64,000 nt of DNA, taken from positions 1 through 64,000 of the forward strand of contig SVGS01000010.1 of the NCBI GenBank assembly GCA_015056205.1, read 5' to 3'. The notes beneath the pieces are model-generated. The model made no database searches. It was given only the letters and a program-made list of their open reading frames with translations, and was not told the origin of the DNA. This stretch comes from Clostridiales bacterium (GTDB lineage: Bacteria; Bacillota; Clostridia; Christensenellales; Aristaeellaceae). This document shows, piece after piece, positions 36,543 to 44,846 of the stretch; position 1 is the stretch's first letter; every line of letters starts with the position of its first letter. Both the position numbers and the translations under genes were made by a program.

Positions 36543-37400
36543 ATGACAAATCTGAGCAATATGGAGCGGGCCGAGGTGCTGACCGCGGCGCTTCCGCACA
36601 TCCGTCACTATACCGGGAAAATCGTCGTGGTGAAATACGGCGGAAACGCCATGGTCAACGAGCAGCTGAAGCAGCAGGTAATGGAAGATATCGTGCTGCT
36701 CTGGCTGATCGGCGTCCGGGTGGTGCTGGTGCACGGCGGCGGGCCGGAAATCAATCAGCTCATGGACCGGCTGGGCAAAAAGCCGGAGTTTGTGGACGGC
36801 CTGCGGGTGACCGACAGGGAAACCATGGACATCGTGCAGATGGTTCTGGCGGGAAAGGTCAACAAAACCCTGGTTAATCTGCTGGAAATGAAGGGCGGCC
36901 GGGCCATCGGTCTTTCCGGAATGGACGGGCGCCTGCTCCAGTGCCACGTAAAGGATCCCCGGCTGGGCTATGTGGGGGAGATCGAAAAGATTCACATCAA
37001 GCCCGTGACGGATCTGCTGGAGAACGGTTACATTCCCGTGGTGTCCACCGTGGGCTGCGATAAATCCGGCAATGCCTATAACATTAACGGGGATACGGCG
37101 GCGGCGTATATCGCCGGCGCCCTGGCGGCGGAGCGTCTCATTATGATGACGGATATTGCCGGCGTCCTGAGGGATAAAAACGATCCCTCCACGCTGATTC
37201 CCCGGATCTCGCTGGAGGAGCTTCCCGGGCTGTATGACAGCGGCATTATCTCCGGCGGCATGATTCCCAAGGTGGAATGCTGCGCCACCGCCCTGTCCCG
37301 GGGCGTCCGGAACGTGGTCATCATGGACGGCCGGGTTCCCCATTCCATCCTGATGGAGCTGCTGACGGACGAAGGCGCCGGAACAATGGTATCCCACTGA
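36543..37400 (+). CDS. argB: N-acetylglutamate kinase
   Basis: The 285-residue amino-acid kinase phosphorylates N-acetylglutamate. The KYGGNAM loop is at 31-37 and HGGGPEINQLM near 65. The protein begins with an extra helix (about residues 1-22, including RAEVLTAALPHIRHY). In this family such a helix marks the hexameric, arginine-inhibited type, which fits a pathway that recycles acetyl groups through ArgJ. The start is ATG at 36543; see the hairpin entry for its odd leader. Confidence 0.96.
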   Translation: MTNLSNMERAEVLTAALPHIRHYTGKIVVVKYGGNAMVNEQLKQQVMEDIVLLWLIGVRVVLVHGGGPEINQLMDRLGKKPEFVDGLRVTDRETMDIVQMVLAGKVNKTLVNLLEMKGGRAIGLSGMDGRLLQCHVKDPRLGYVGEIEKIHIKPVTDLLENGYIPVVSTVGCDKSGNAYNINGDTAAAYIAGALAAERLIMMTDIAGVLRDKNDPSTLIPRISLEELPGLYDSGIISGGMIPKVECCATALSRGVRNVVIMDGRVPHSILMELLTDEGAGTMVSH

Positions 37401-37418
37401 GCAAGGAGGGACTTTCCG

Positions 37419-38582
37419 ATGAATACGATGGAACTGGATCAGGCCTATGTGGCCCATACCTATAAACGCTTCCCGCTGGAAATCGTTTCCGGCAGCGGAT
37501 CCCTGGTGAAGGATGCCGCCGGAAAGGAGTATATCGATATGGGTTCCGGAATCGCCGTCACCTCTTTCGGTGTCGCGGATGAAACCTGGATCGGAGCGGT
37601 CGAGGAACAGCTGCACCGGGTGCAGCATATGTCCAACCTGTACTATACGGCTCCCTGCGCGCATCTGGCGGAAGCCCTCTGCCGGCGGACGGGCATGAGC
37701 CGGGTCTTCTTCTCCAATTCCGGAGCCGAGGCCAATGAATGCGCCATCAAGATCGCCCGGAAATGGGCGGCGGAAAACAAAAGCCCGGACTGCTCGGTGA
37801 TTGTGACCCTGCAGAACAGCTTTCACGGTCGTACGCTGACGACCCTGGCCGCCACCGGACAGGATCATTTTCACCGGTTGTTCCAGCCGCTGACTCCCGG
37901 GTTCGCCCATATCGCGCCGGGGGATCTGGACGCGCTGGAAAGCCTGTGCGCGGATAACAAAGTCGCCGCCGTGCTGATTGAGTGCGTGCAGGGCGAGGGC
38001 GGCGTGGTGCCCCTGGATCCCGTTTTCGCGCAGAAGCTGGAAGCCTTCTGCCGTTCCCATAATCTGCTGCTCATGGTGGATGAGGTGCAGACCGGCAACG
38101 GACGGACCGGAAAGCTGTATGCCTATATGCATTACGGCCTGCATCCGGACGTGGTTTCCACGGCCAAGGGGCTGGCCGGTGGCCTGCCGCTGGGCGCCAC
38201 CCTGATGTCGGACCGGGTCAAGGATATCCTCTCCTACGGAGACCACGGCTCCACCTTCGGGGGCAACCCTGTCTGCGCGGCCGGCGCCCTCTCGGTGCTG
38301 GACCGGCTCACAGACGATTTTCTGCAAAAGGTCACCGAAAAGGCGGCGCTTCTCCGGAGCCTGCTGGAAGGCGCGCCCGGCATTCAGTCCGTCACGGGGC
38401 TCGGCCTGATGATGGGGCTGAAAACCGACCGTCCCGCGCCGGAAGTCATTGCCGGCTGCATGGAACGCGGCGTGCTCTGTCTCTCCGCCAAGGATAAGGT
38501 GCGTCTCCTGCCCGCCCTGAATATTCCCGAAGAACTGCTTCGCCAGGCCGCGGATGTCATCCGCACCGTCTGCAAACCATAA
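37419..38582 (+). CDS. argD: Acetylornithine aminotransferase
   Basis: The 387-residue class III PLP aminotransferase converts N-acetylglutamate semialdehyde to N-acetylornithine. The PLP lysine is Lys250 in STAKGLAGG, and DEVQTGNGRTG at 221-231 holds the cofactor-ring Asp. AAGGAGG precedes the ATG. It may also serve in lysine synthesis, as ArgD does elsewhere. Confidence 0.95.
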   Translation: MNTMELDQAYVAHTYKRFPLEIVSGSGSLVKDAAGKEYIDMGSGIAVTSFGVADETWIGAVEEQLHRVQHMSNLYYTAPCAHLAEALCRRTGMSRVFFSNSGAEANECAIKIARKWAAENKSPDCSVIVTLQNSFHGRTLTTLAATGQDHFHRLFQPLTPGFAHIAPGDLDALESLCADNKVAAVLIECVQGEGGVVPLDPVFAQKLEAFCRSHNLLLMVDEVQTGNGRTGKLYAYMHYGLHPDVVSTAKGLAGGLPLGATLMSDRVKDILSYGDHGSTFGGNPVCAAGALSVLDRLTDDFLQKVTEKAALLRSLLEGAPGIQSVTGLGLMMGLKTDRPAPEVIAGCMERGVLCLSAKDKVRLLPALNIPEELLRQAADVIRTVCKP

Positions 38583-38599
38583 TCAAGGAGGACTGCCCC

Positions 38600-39664
38600 A
38601 TGGCGTTTCTCGTTTTAGGCAACGGCGCTGTCTTTGAAGGCCGCCGGATCGGCGCCCCCGTGGACCGGCTGGGCGAACTGGTATTCACCACCGGCATGGA
38701 AGGCTATCTGGAAACCCTGACGGATCCCAGCTATTACGGCCAGATCGTTACGCAGACCTTTCCGCTGATCGGCAACTACGGCGTCATCGAGGAGGATTTT
38801 GAGGGAAACAGCGCCCTGTTCGGCTATATCGTGCGGGAGCTCTGTTCCACGCCCTCGAATTTCCGCTCGGCCTATCCGCTGAATGACTATCTGGTTTCCC
38901 GCGGAATCCCCGGCCTGTGCGGCGTGGATACCCGGGAAATTGTCCGCATCACCCGGGAGGAAGGCGTCATGAACGCCCTGATCTGCGATCAGGTTCCGGA
39001 GGATCTTTCCGCCATCCGCGCCTTCCGCGTGGAAAACGCGGTTCCCTCCGTCACGGGGGATACGGTACGCTCCTTCCCGGCGCAGGGAAAGGAAATTGCG
39101 CGGGTCGCCCTGATGGATTACGGCGTCAAGCGGAATATTATCCGTTCCCTGACCCGCCGCGGCTGTTCCGTCACCGCCTATCCGGCCGGAACCCCGGCGG
39201 AAACCGTTCTGGCCGCCGATCCGGACGGCATCATGCTGTCCAACGGCCCCGGCGATCCGAAGGAAGCCTCCGCCTGCGCGCGGGAAATCAAAAAACTGAT
39301 CGGAAAGAAGCCCGTTTTCGGCGTCTGCCTGGGGCACCAGCTGGTCGCCCTGGCCCTCGGCGGCGATACGGCCAAGCTGAAGTACGGCCATCGGGGCGGC
39401 AATCAGCCGGTCCGGGATCTGATCGGCGGCAAGGCGTATATCACCAGCCAGAACCACGGCTACGCGGTCCTGGCGGATTCCCTGAAGGGAATCGGCATCC
39501 CCTCCTTCGTCAACGCCAACGACGGCAGCTGCGAGGGAATGAACTATCCGGATCTGGACTGCGTCACGGTGCAGTTCCATCCCGAAGCCGCTTCCGGTCC
39601 CCGGGATACCGGTTTCCTGTTCGATCAGTTTGTCGCAAGGATGGGAGGGAAAATGCATGCCTAA
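38600..39664 (+). CDS. carA: Carbamoyl-phosphate synthase, small subunit
   Basis: The 354-residue glutaminase subunit passes ammonia from glutamine to CarB. The nucleophile is Cys243 in GVCLGHQ, with the partner His in QFHPEA near 325. The N-terminal domain is the CarA-specific one. It overlaps carB by eight bases. Position in the arg operon suggests the arginine-linked rather than the pyrimidine-linked enzyme, although one pair may serve both. Confidence 0.97.
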   Translation: MAFLVLGNGAVFEGRRIGAPVDRLGELVFTTGMEGYLETLTDPSYYGQIVTQTFPLIGNYGVIEEDFEGNSALFGYIVRELCSTPSNFRSAYPLNDYLVSRGIPGLCGVDTREIVRITREEGVMNALICDQVPEDLSAIRAFRVENAVPSVTGDTVRSFPAQGKEIARVALMDYGVKRNIIRSLTRRGCSVTAYPAGTPAETVLAADPDGIMLSNGPGDPKEASACAREIKKLIGKKPVFGVCLGHQLVALALGGDTAKLKYGHRGGNQPVRDLIGGKAYITSQNHGYAVLADSLKGIGIPSFVNANDGSCEGMNYPDLDCVTVQFHPEAASGPRDTGFLFDQFVARMGGKMHA

Positions 39665-42600
39665 GGATTCCTCAATCCGCAAAGCCCTGGTCATCGGTTC
39701 CGGTCCCATCGTGATCGGTCAGGCGGCGGAATTTGATTATGCCGGTGCTCAGGCCTGCCGCGTGCTGAAAGCGGAAGGGGTCAATGTGGTTCTGGTCAAT
39801 TCCAATCCCGCCACCATCATGACGGATCAGCATCTGGCGGATGAAATCTATCTGGAGCCCCTGAATGAGGTCACCCTGCGCCGGATCATTGAAAAGGAAC
39901 GGCCGGACGGTCTGCTGGCCGGTCTGGGCGGCCAGACCGGACTCACCCTGGCCATGCAGCTGAGCCGGGACGGCACGCTGGATCAATACGGCGTCCGCCT
40001 GCTGGGCTCCCCCATCGACGCCATTGAAAAAGCGGAGGACCGGGAAAAATTCCGCGATACCATGCAGGCCATCGGCCAGCCCTGCGTTCCTTCCGAGATC
40101 GCGGAAACGCTGGACGCGGCGCTCCGGGCCGCGGAGGATATCGGCTATCCGGTCATTGTCCGTCCGGCCTATACCCTGGGCGGCAGCGGCGGCGGCATCG
40201 CCGCAAACGAGCAGGAGCTCCGGTCCATCGCCCGGGGCGGTCTGGACGCCTCCCCGATTCACCAGATTCTGGTGGAAAAATGCATCTCCGGATGGAAGGA
40301 AATCGAATTCGAAACCATGCGGGACGCGGCCGGCAACGCCATCGCGGTCTGTTCCATGGAAAACGTGGATCCGGTGGGCATTCATACCGGGGACAGCGTG
40401 GTCGTGGCTCCGGCGCTGACCCTCTCCGATCATGAGTATCAGATGCTCCGTTCCGCCTCGCTGGAAATCGTGTCCGCCATCGGCATTGTCGGAGGCTGCA
40501 ACTGCCAGTTCGCCCTGAACCCCGATTCCTTTGAATACGCGGTCATCGAGGTCAATCCGCGGGTCAGCCGGTCTTCCGCGCTGGCCAGCAAGGCGACCGG
40601 TTATCCCATCGCCAAAATCACCACCCGGATCGCCCTGGGCTATCTCCTGGATGAAATCCCCAATGATATCACCGGGAAAACCGTCGCCTGCTTCGAGCCC
40701 ACCATCGATTACATCGTCGTCAAGTTCCCCAAATGGCCCTTCGATAAATTCCACGGTTCCTCCCGCCGGCTGGGAACCCAGATGAAAGCCACCGGCGAAG
40801 TCATGGCCATCGGCCAGCGCTTCGAGGAAGCCCTGATGAAGGCCGTTCGCGGAGCGGAAATCTCGCTGGATACGCTGAACGCGCCGCCCCTGTCCGATGA
40901 GGATGTCCGGGTCCGGCTGACGCGCCAGGATGACCATCGCCTGTTCACAGTCTTTGAGGCGCTGAAGAGCGGCGTTTCCGTCGACGAAATCTTTGACCTG
41001 ACCAAGATCGACCGTTTCTTTCTCTTCCGCCTGCGGGATATGGCGGAGATGGAGAAAAAGGTCGCTGAAAACGGCCTCACCTCCGAAGACTACGCCCGCA
41101 TGAAGCAGCTGGGGTATCCGGATTCCGCGATCAAACGCCTGGCCGGCGTGGATCAGGTTCCCGGATGGACCTTCAGCTATAAAATGGTGGATACCTGCGC
41201 CGCGGAATTCGCCGCGGAAACCCCGTATTTTTACTCCTGCACGGATCAGGCCTGCGAATCCCGGAGTCTGAAGCGGTCCGGCCGGCCGGTGGTCATCGTG
41301 CTGGGCTCGGGCCCCATCCGGATCGGCCAGGGCATTGAGTTTGACTATTCCTCCGTTCACTGTGTCTGGACGCTCCGGCGGATCGGTTATGACGTGGTCA
41401 TCATCAACAATAACCCGGAAACGGTCTCCACGGACTACGACACCGCGGACCGGCTGTATTTCGAGCCGCTGACCCCGGAGGACGTCATGAACGTGATCCG
41501 GGTGGAAAAGCCCATCGGGGTGGTCGTCGCCTTCGGCGGCCAGACCGCCATCAAGCTGACCGGCTTCCTGCATGATCAGGGCATCCGGATTCTGGGCACC
41601 TCCGCCGAATCCATCGACATCGCTGAGGACCGGGAACGCTTCGACGCGCTGCTGGAACGCTTCGGAATCCGCCGGCCCCGGGGCATGGCCGTACGGACCA
41701 TGGAGGAGGCTGTCGCGGCCGCGGAGGATCTGGGGTATCCGGTCCTGCTGCGCCCCTCCTATGTCATCGGCGGGCAGAATATGACCATTTCCCGGAACCG
41801 CGCCCAGACGGAGGACTACATGGCCCGCATTCTTTCCGGCGGGATTGAGAATCCGGTGCTGATCGATCAGTATCTGCCCGGAATCGAGCTGGAAGTGGAC
41901 GTGATCTCCGACGGCACGGATGTGCTGATTCCCGGAATCATGGAGCATATCGAGCGGGCCGGCGTACACAGCGGCGACTCCATCGCCGTCTATCCGCCCT
42001 TCAACCTGACGGAAAAATTCCAGAAGAAGGTCTGCGATATCTCCGTCAAGCTGGCCCTGGCGCTGGGAACCCAGGGACTGGTCAACATCCAGTATCTGAT
42101 TTATGACAATGAACTGTATGTCATCGAGGTGAATCCCCGGGCTTCCCGGACGATTCCCTATATCTCCAAGGTGACGGGCGTTCCCATGGTGGATCTGGCT
42201 TCCCGGGTCATGCTGGGCGAGTCCCTGCAGTCCATGGGCTTCGGCTCCGGTCTGTATCCCGTGCCTCCCTACTGTGCCATCAAGGTTCCCGTCTTCTCCT
42301 TTGAAAAGCTGAACGACGCGGATTCCATTCTGGGGCCGGAAATGAAATCCACCGGCGAAGTGCTGGGCATCGGCATCACCAAGGCGGAAGCGCTGTTCAA
42401 GGGGCTGTCCGCCGCCGGATTCTCCCTGTCCACCGCCCGGGACAATGCCCATACGGGCGTCCTGATCTCCGTGGAAGACGAGGATTTCCCGGATGCCATC
42501 ATTCTGGCCAAACGCTGCTATGACCTGGGCATCCATGTCTATGCCACCAAGGATACCGCCCGCGCGATCTCCTCCGTGGGTATTCAGGTTCAGACGGTCG

Positions 42601-42857
42601 CCGATCCCCGTGTCAGCGATGAAATCATTCAGCTCATGGAAAACGGCGCCGTGCATTACATCATTTACACAGGCGCCGTAAAAGACGATACCGTCGGCGA
42701 TTACCGGGTGCTTCACCGCCGGGCGATGATTCTGGGAGTTCCCTGCATGACTTCTCTGGATACCGCCAACGCGCTGGCGGAGCTGCTGGGATCCCGCTTC
42801 TCGGCGGAAAACACAGAGCTGGTGGATATCAATCACATGAGACGGAACCGGGACTGA
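39657..42857 (+). CDS. carB: Carbamoyl-phosphate synthase, large subunit
   Basis: The 1066-residue subunit makes carbamoyl phosphate from bicarbonate, ammonia and two ATP. Two homologous ATP-grasp halves are clear: IGSGPIVIGQAAEFDY near the start and LGSGPIRIGQGIEFDY near residue 553. A C-terminal MGS-like allosteric domain follows from about 925. ATG at 39657 follows GGGAGGG and lies inside the carA end. A second ATG upstream would add nine residues with no support. It is the last gene of the operon, and its stop lies in the terminator stem. Confidence 0.98.
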   Translation: MPKDSSIRKALVIGSGPIVIGQAAEFDYAGAQACRVLKAEGVNVVLVNSNPATIMTDQHLADEIYLEPLNEVTLRRIIEKERPDGLLAGLGGQTGLTLAMQLSRDGTLDQYGVRLLGSPIDAIEKAEDREKFRDTMQAIGQPCVPSEIAETLDAALRAAEDIGYPVIVRPAYTLGGSGGGIAANEQELRSIARGGLDASPIHQILVEKCISGWKEIEFETMRDAAGNAIAVCSMENVDPVGIHTGDSVVVAPALTLSDHEYQMLRSASLEIVSAIGIVGGCNCQFALNPDSFEYAVIEVNPRVSRSSALASKATGYPIAKITTRIALGYLLDEIPNDITGKTVACFEPTIDYIVVKFPKWPFDKFHGSSRRLGTQMKATGEVMAIGQRFEEALMKAVRGAEISLDTLNAPPLSDEDVRVRLTRQDDHRLFTVFEALKSGVSVDEIFDLTKIDRFFLFRLRDMAEMEKKVAENGLTSEDYARMKQLGYPDSAIKRLAGVDQVPGWTFSYKMVDTCAAEFAAETPYFYSCTDQACESRSLKRSGRPVVIVLGSGPIRIGQGIEFDYSSVHCVWTLRRIGYDVVIINNNPETVSTDYDTADRLYFEPLTPEDVMNVIRVEKPIGVVVAFGGQTAIKLTGFLHDQGIRILGTSAESIDIAEDRERFDALLERFGIRRPRGMAVRTMEEAVAAAEDLGYPVLLRPSYVIGGQNMTISRNRAQTEDYMARILSGGIENPVLIDQYLPGIELEVDVISDGTDVLIPGIMEHIERAGVHSGDSIAVYPPFNLTEKFQKKVCDISVKLALALGTQGLVNIQYLIYDNELYVIEVNPRASRTIPYISKVTGVPMVDLASRVMLGESLQSMGFGSGLYPVPPYCAIKVPVFSFEKLNDADSILGPEMKSTGEVLGIGITKAEALFKGLSAAGFSLSTARDNAHTGVLISVEDEDFPDAIILAKRCYDLGIHVYATKDTARAISSVGIQVQTVADPRVSDEIIQLMENGAVHYIIYTGAVKDDTVGDYRVLHRRAMILGVPCMTSLDTANALAELLGSRFSAENTELVDINHMRRNRD

Positions 42858-42880
42858 AAAGTCAGTCCCGGTTCCCTTTT
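42845..42880 (+). terminator. Terminator of the arg-car operon
   Basis: AACCGGGACTGA and TCAGTCCCGGTT form a 12-bp stem with an AAAG loop, followed by CCCTTTT. The carB stop codon is part of the left arm. Confidence 0.88.
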
Positions 42881-42884
42881 CGTT

Positions 42885-44831
42885 TTACAGTCCTTCATCC
42901 GGCACCGTCGGTTCGCTCATGTACGCGTACAGGATGGCATCCGTCCAGGTGACATGGCCGGTCACATCATAGTTCTGCAGCCAGCGGGTGTAGAAATCGA
43001 AATACGCGTTGGAGTAAACCGGAATCGCCGGAACCAGCTCCTGATACCGCTGCTGGAAGGCCATCCAGTGATTCTCATAGGTTAACAGATCCCCCGGATT
43101 CGTGGCAGCCATATCGCAGGCCAGCCGGTACAGCTCATCATCCGCGATTCCCGTGTTGTTGCCCAGACCGATCCGCGCGGTCGAGGGATCGAACTGCGCC
43201 CGGGGATCGAATACTTCCTGGAAATTGCTGCCCAGATACAGGATATGGGCCGTTCGTCTGTCCAGCCGGTAATATTCCCGCAGCAGGTTCTGCCAGTCCA
43301 CGGGAACCAGGGTCACCCGGATGCCCGCCTCGGTCAGATGCGCGATAAAGGTATCCTTCAGAATGTCGCCGATCCCGTTTCCAACCGGATATTCCAGGGT
43401 AAAATCGAGTCTTTCGATCTTCCCTTCCTCATTCATCCGGCAGCGGTAGTCGTCCCACTCCGGATCGTAAGGATCCCCGTCCGAATTCAGCGTCCAGCCA
43501 TCCGTCTCCAGCAGATGGACCGCTTCCTCCACATCCAGATCATATCTTTTAATATTGGTCATGCTCAGGGCATCGCCGGCCTCTTCCAGCTCCGGAATCG
43601 CCAGGGATCCCGAGGCGGCCTGATACATCCATTGTCCGATGCCGTAGTATCCGTCTGTCCGGATTCCGTAGGAACCGCAGTACCGGCTGACCGTCTCATC
43701 CTTATCCAGGCACAGGGCCAGCGCCTGACGGACGGTCTGGTACTTCATGGCTCCCAGTTCGCAGCAAAGGGACAGGAAGCTCAGCCCCGACCGGGAATAG
43801 CTCTGCATGGCGTAGTTCTGCATGCCGACCAGGGAAACGCCCTCCTGGATGGTCTCTTCCTTCAGGATTTTGTTCAGCAGCCCGAATTCCCCGGCCTCCA
43901 GCCTTTCGATCACATCCGCGCCGTTCGCGGGCCTGATCCGCAGTCTGTGAATGCTGGGCTTCTGTCCCTCAAAGTTCCCGATATACATGGTGTTGATATC
44001 GAGAACCGCCTCATGGGTTTCATCATCATAGGAGTACAGTTTGTAAGGTCCGCTGACCACGGACGGATGAGACAGGTACCCGTATTTCGGATCCAGAAGG
44101 GTGGTCTCCAGCAGCACACTGTTGAACACCCCGTCGATATAGGCGCCTTCGCCGTCGTCCAGCACCTGGCATCCCGGCGCGATCGCCCGGATAGGCATCG
44201 GATAGCAGCGCAGATAGCTCAGCTCATAAAAGAAGGGCAGGTATTCCTTCTTCACGGTCAGGCTCAGCGTATAGTTGTTCAGAATCCGGACGCCGGCGAT
44301 TCCGTTCCGGTTCCCGGTCCGGTAATCGTCCACCCCGAGAATCATGGTATAGTGATTGGTATCCCCGCCCAGGGTCCGCACCGCCGGCGCGGTGCTCAGC
44401 AGGATGGAAAAAGCATAATCCGCCGCGGTAATCGGCGTCCCGTCGGAATACTTCAGCGCCTCGTTCAGGGTCATGACATAGACCCGGTTTCCGCCCTCAG
44501 CCGCACTCTGATCCATCACGCTCATGCTGGTTACCACGGAGGGATCCGGCTCAAAATAATCATACCCGTGGTCCCAGCGGATCAGGTTGTACCCGTTGAT
44601 CAGGGCCATCACGTCCACATCGCTGGTACTGTAGCCCCACATCCGGGTGGTAAAATTGCCGCTCAGCGGCGTCGGATTGCCCACCACCAGTTCCTTCGGA
44701 TCATAGGCCGGTCCGGTATAGAGGTAGGCTTCTTCCTCCTCGTCCTCTTCCGTCTCAAAATCCTCCGCCCAGGCCGCTCCGGCGGTCAGCAGGAGCATTG
44801 CCGCCATCAGCCATGCGATGATTCGTTTCAT
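42885..44831 (-). CDS. Family 5 extracellular solute-binding protein
   Basis: The 648-residue protein has a signal peptide ending near AWA-ED (residue 22), a strongly acidic linker (EEDEEEEAY) and a solute-binding domain of the peptide/nickel (SBP_bac_5) type. It includes the family segment LKYSDGTPITAADYAFS near 125-141. The likely ligand is a peptide, but no permease or ATPase genes are next to it. It starts 15 bp after the surface-protein gene ends and probably shares its promoter. AAGGAG precedes the ATG. Confidence 0.9.
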   Translation of the reverse strand: MKRIIAWLMAAMLLLTAGAAWAEDFETEEDEEEEAYLYTGPAYDPKELVVGNPTPLSGNFTTRMWGYSTSDVDVMALINGYNLIRWDHGYDYFEPDPSVVTSMSVMDQSAAEGGNRVYVMTLNEALKYSDGTPITAADYAFSILLSTAPAVRTLGGDTNHYTMILGVDDYRTGNRNGIAGVRILNNYTLSLTVKKEYLPFFYELSYLRCYPMPIRAIAPGCQVLDDGEGAYIDGVFNSVLLETTLLDPKYGYLSHPSVVSGPYKLYSYDDETHEAVLDINTMYIGNFEGQKPSIHRLRIRPANGADVIERLEAGEFGLLNKILKEETIQEGVSLVGMQNYAMQSYSRSGLSFLSLCCELGAMKYQTVRQALALCLDKDETVSRYCGSYGIRTDGYYGIGQWMYQAASGSLAIPELEEAGDALSMTNIKRYDLDVEEAVHLLETDGWTLNSDGDPYDPEWDDYRCRMNEEGKIERLDFTLEYPVGNGIGDILKDTFIAHLTEAGIRVTLVPVDWQNLLREYYRLDRRTAHILYLGSNFQEVFDPRAQFDPSTARIGLGNNTGIADDELYRLACDMAATNPGDLLTYENHWMAFQQRYQELVPAIPVYSNAYFDFYTRWLQNYDVTGHVTWTDAILYAYMSEPTVPDEGL

Positions 44832-44846
44832 GCCCTGTTCTCCTTC

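Noticed and set aside
39672..42836. Antisense frame of more than 1000 codons opposite carB, and other long antisense frames opposite icd, guaB, ABC, uvrB and typA genes.
   Set aside because: They mirror well-identified genes, have low-complexity Arg/His/Gly-rich translations and lack ribosome binding sites. GC-rich codon bias produces them.
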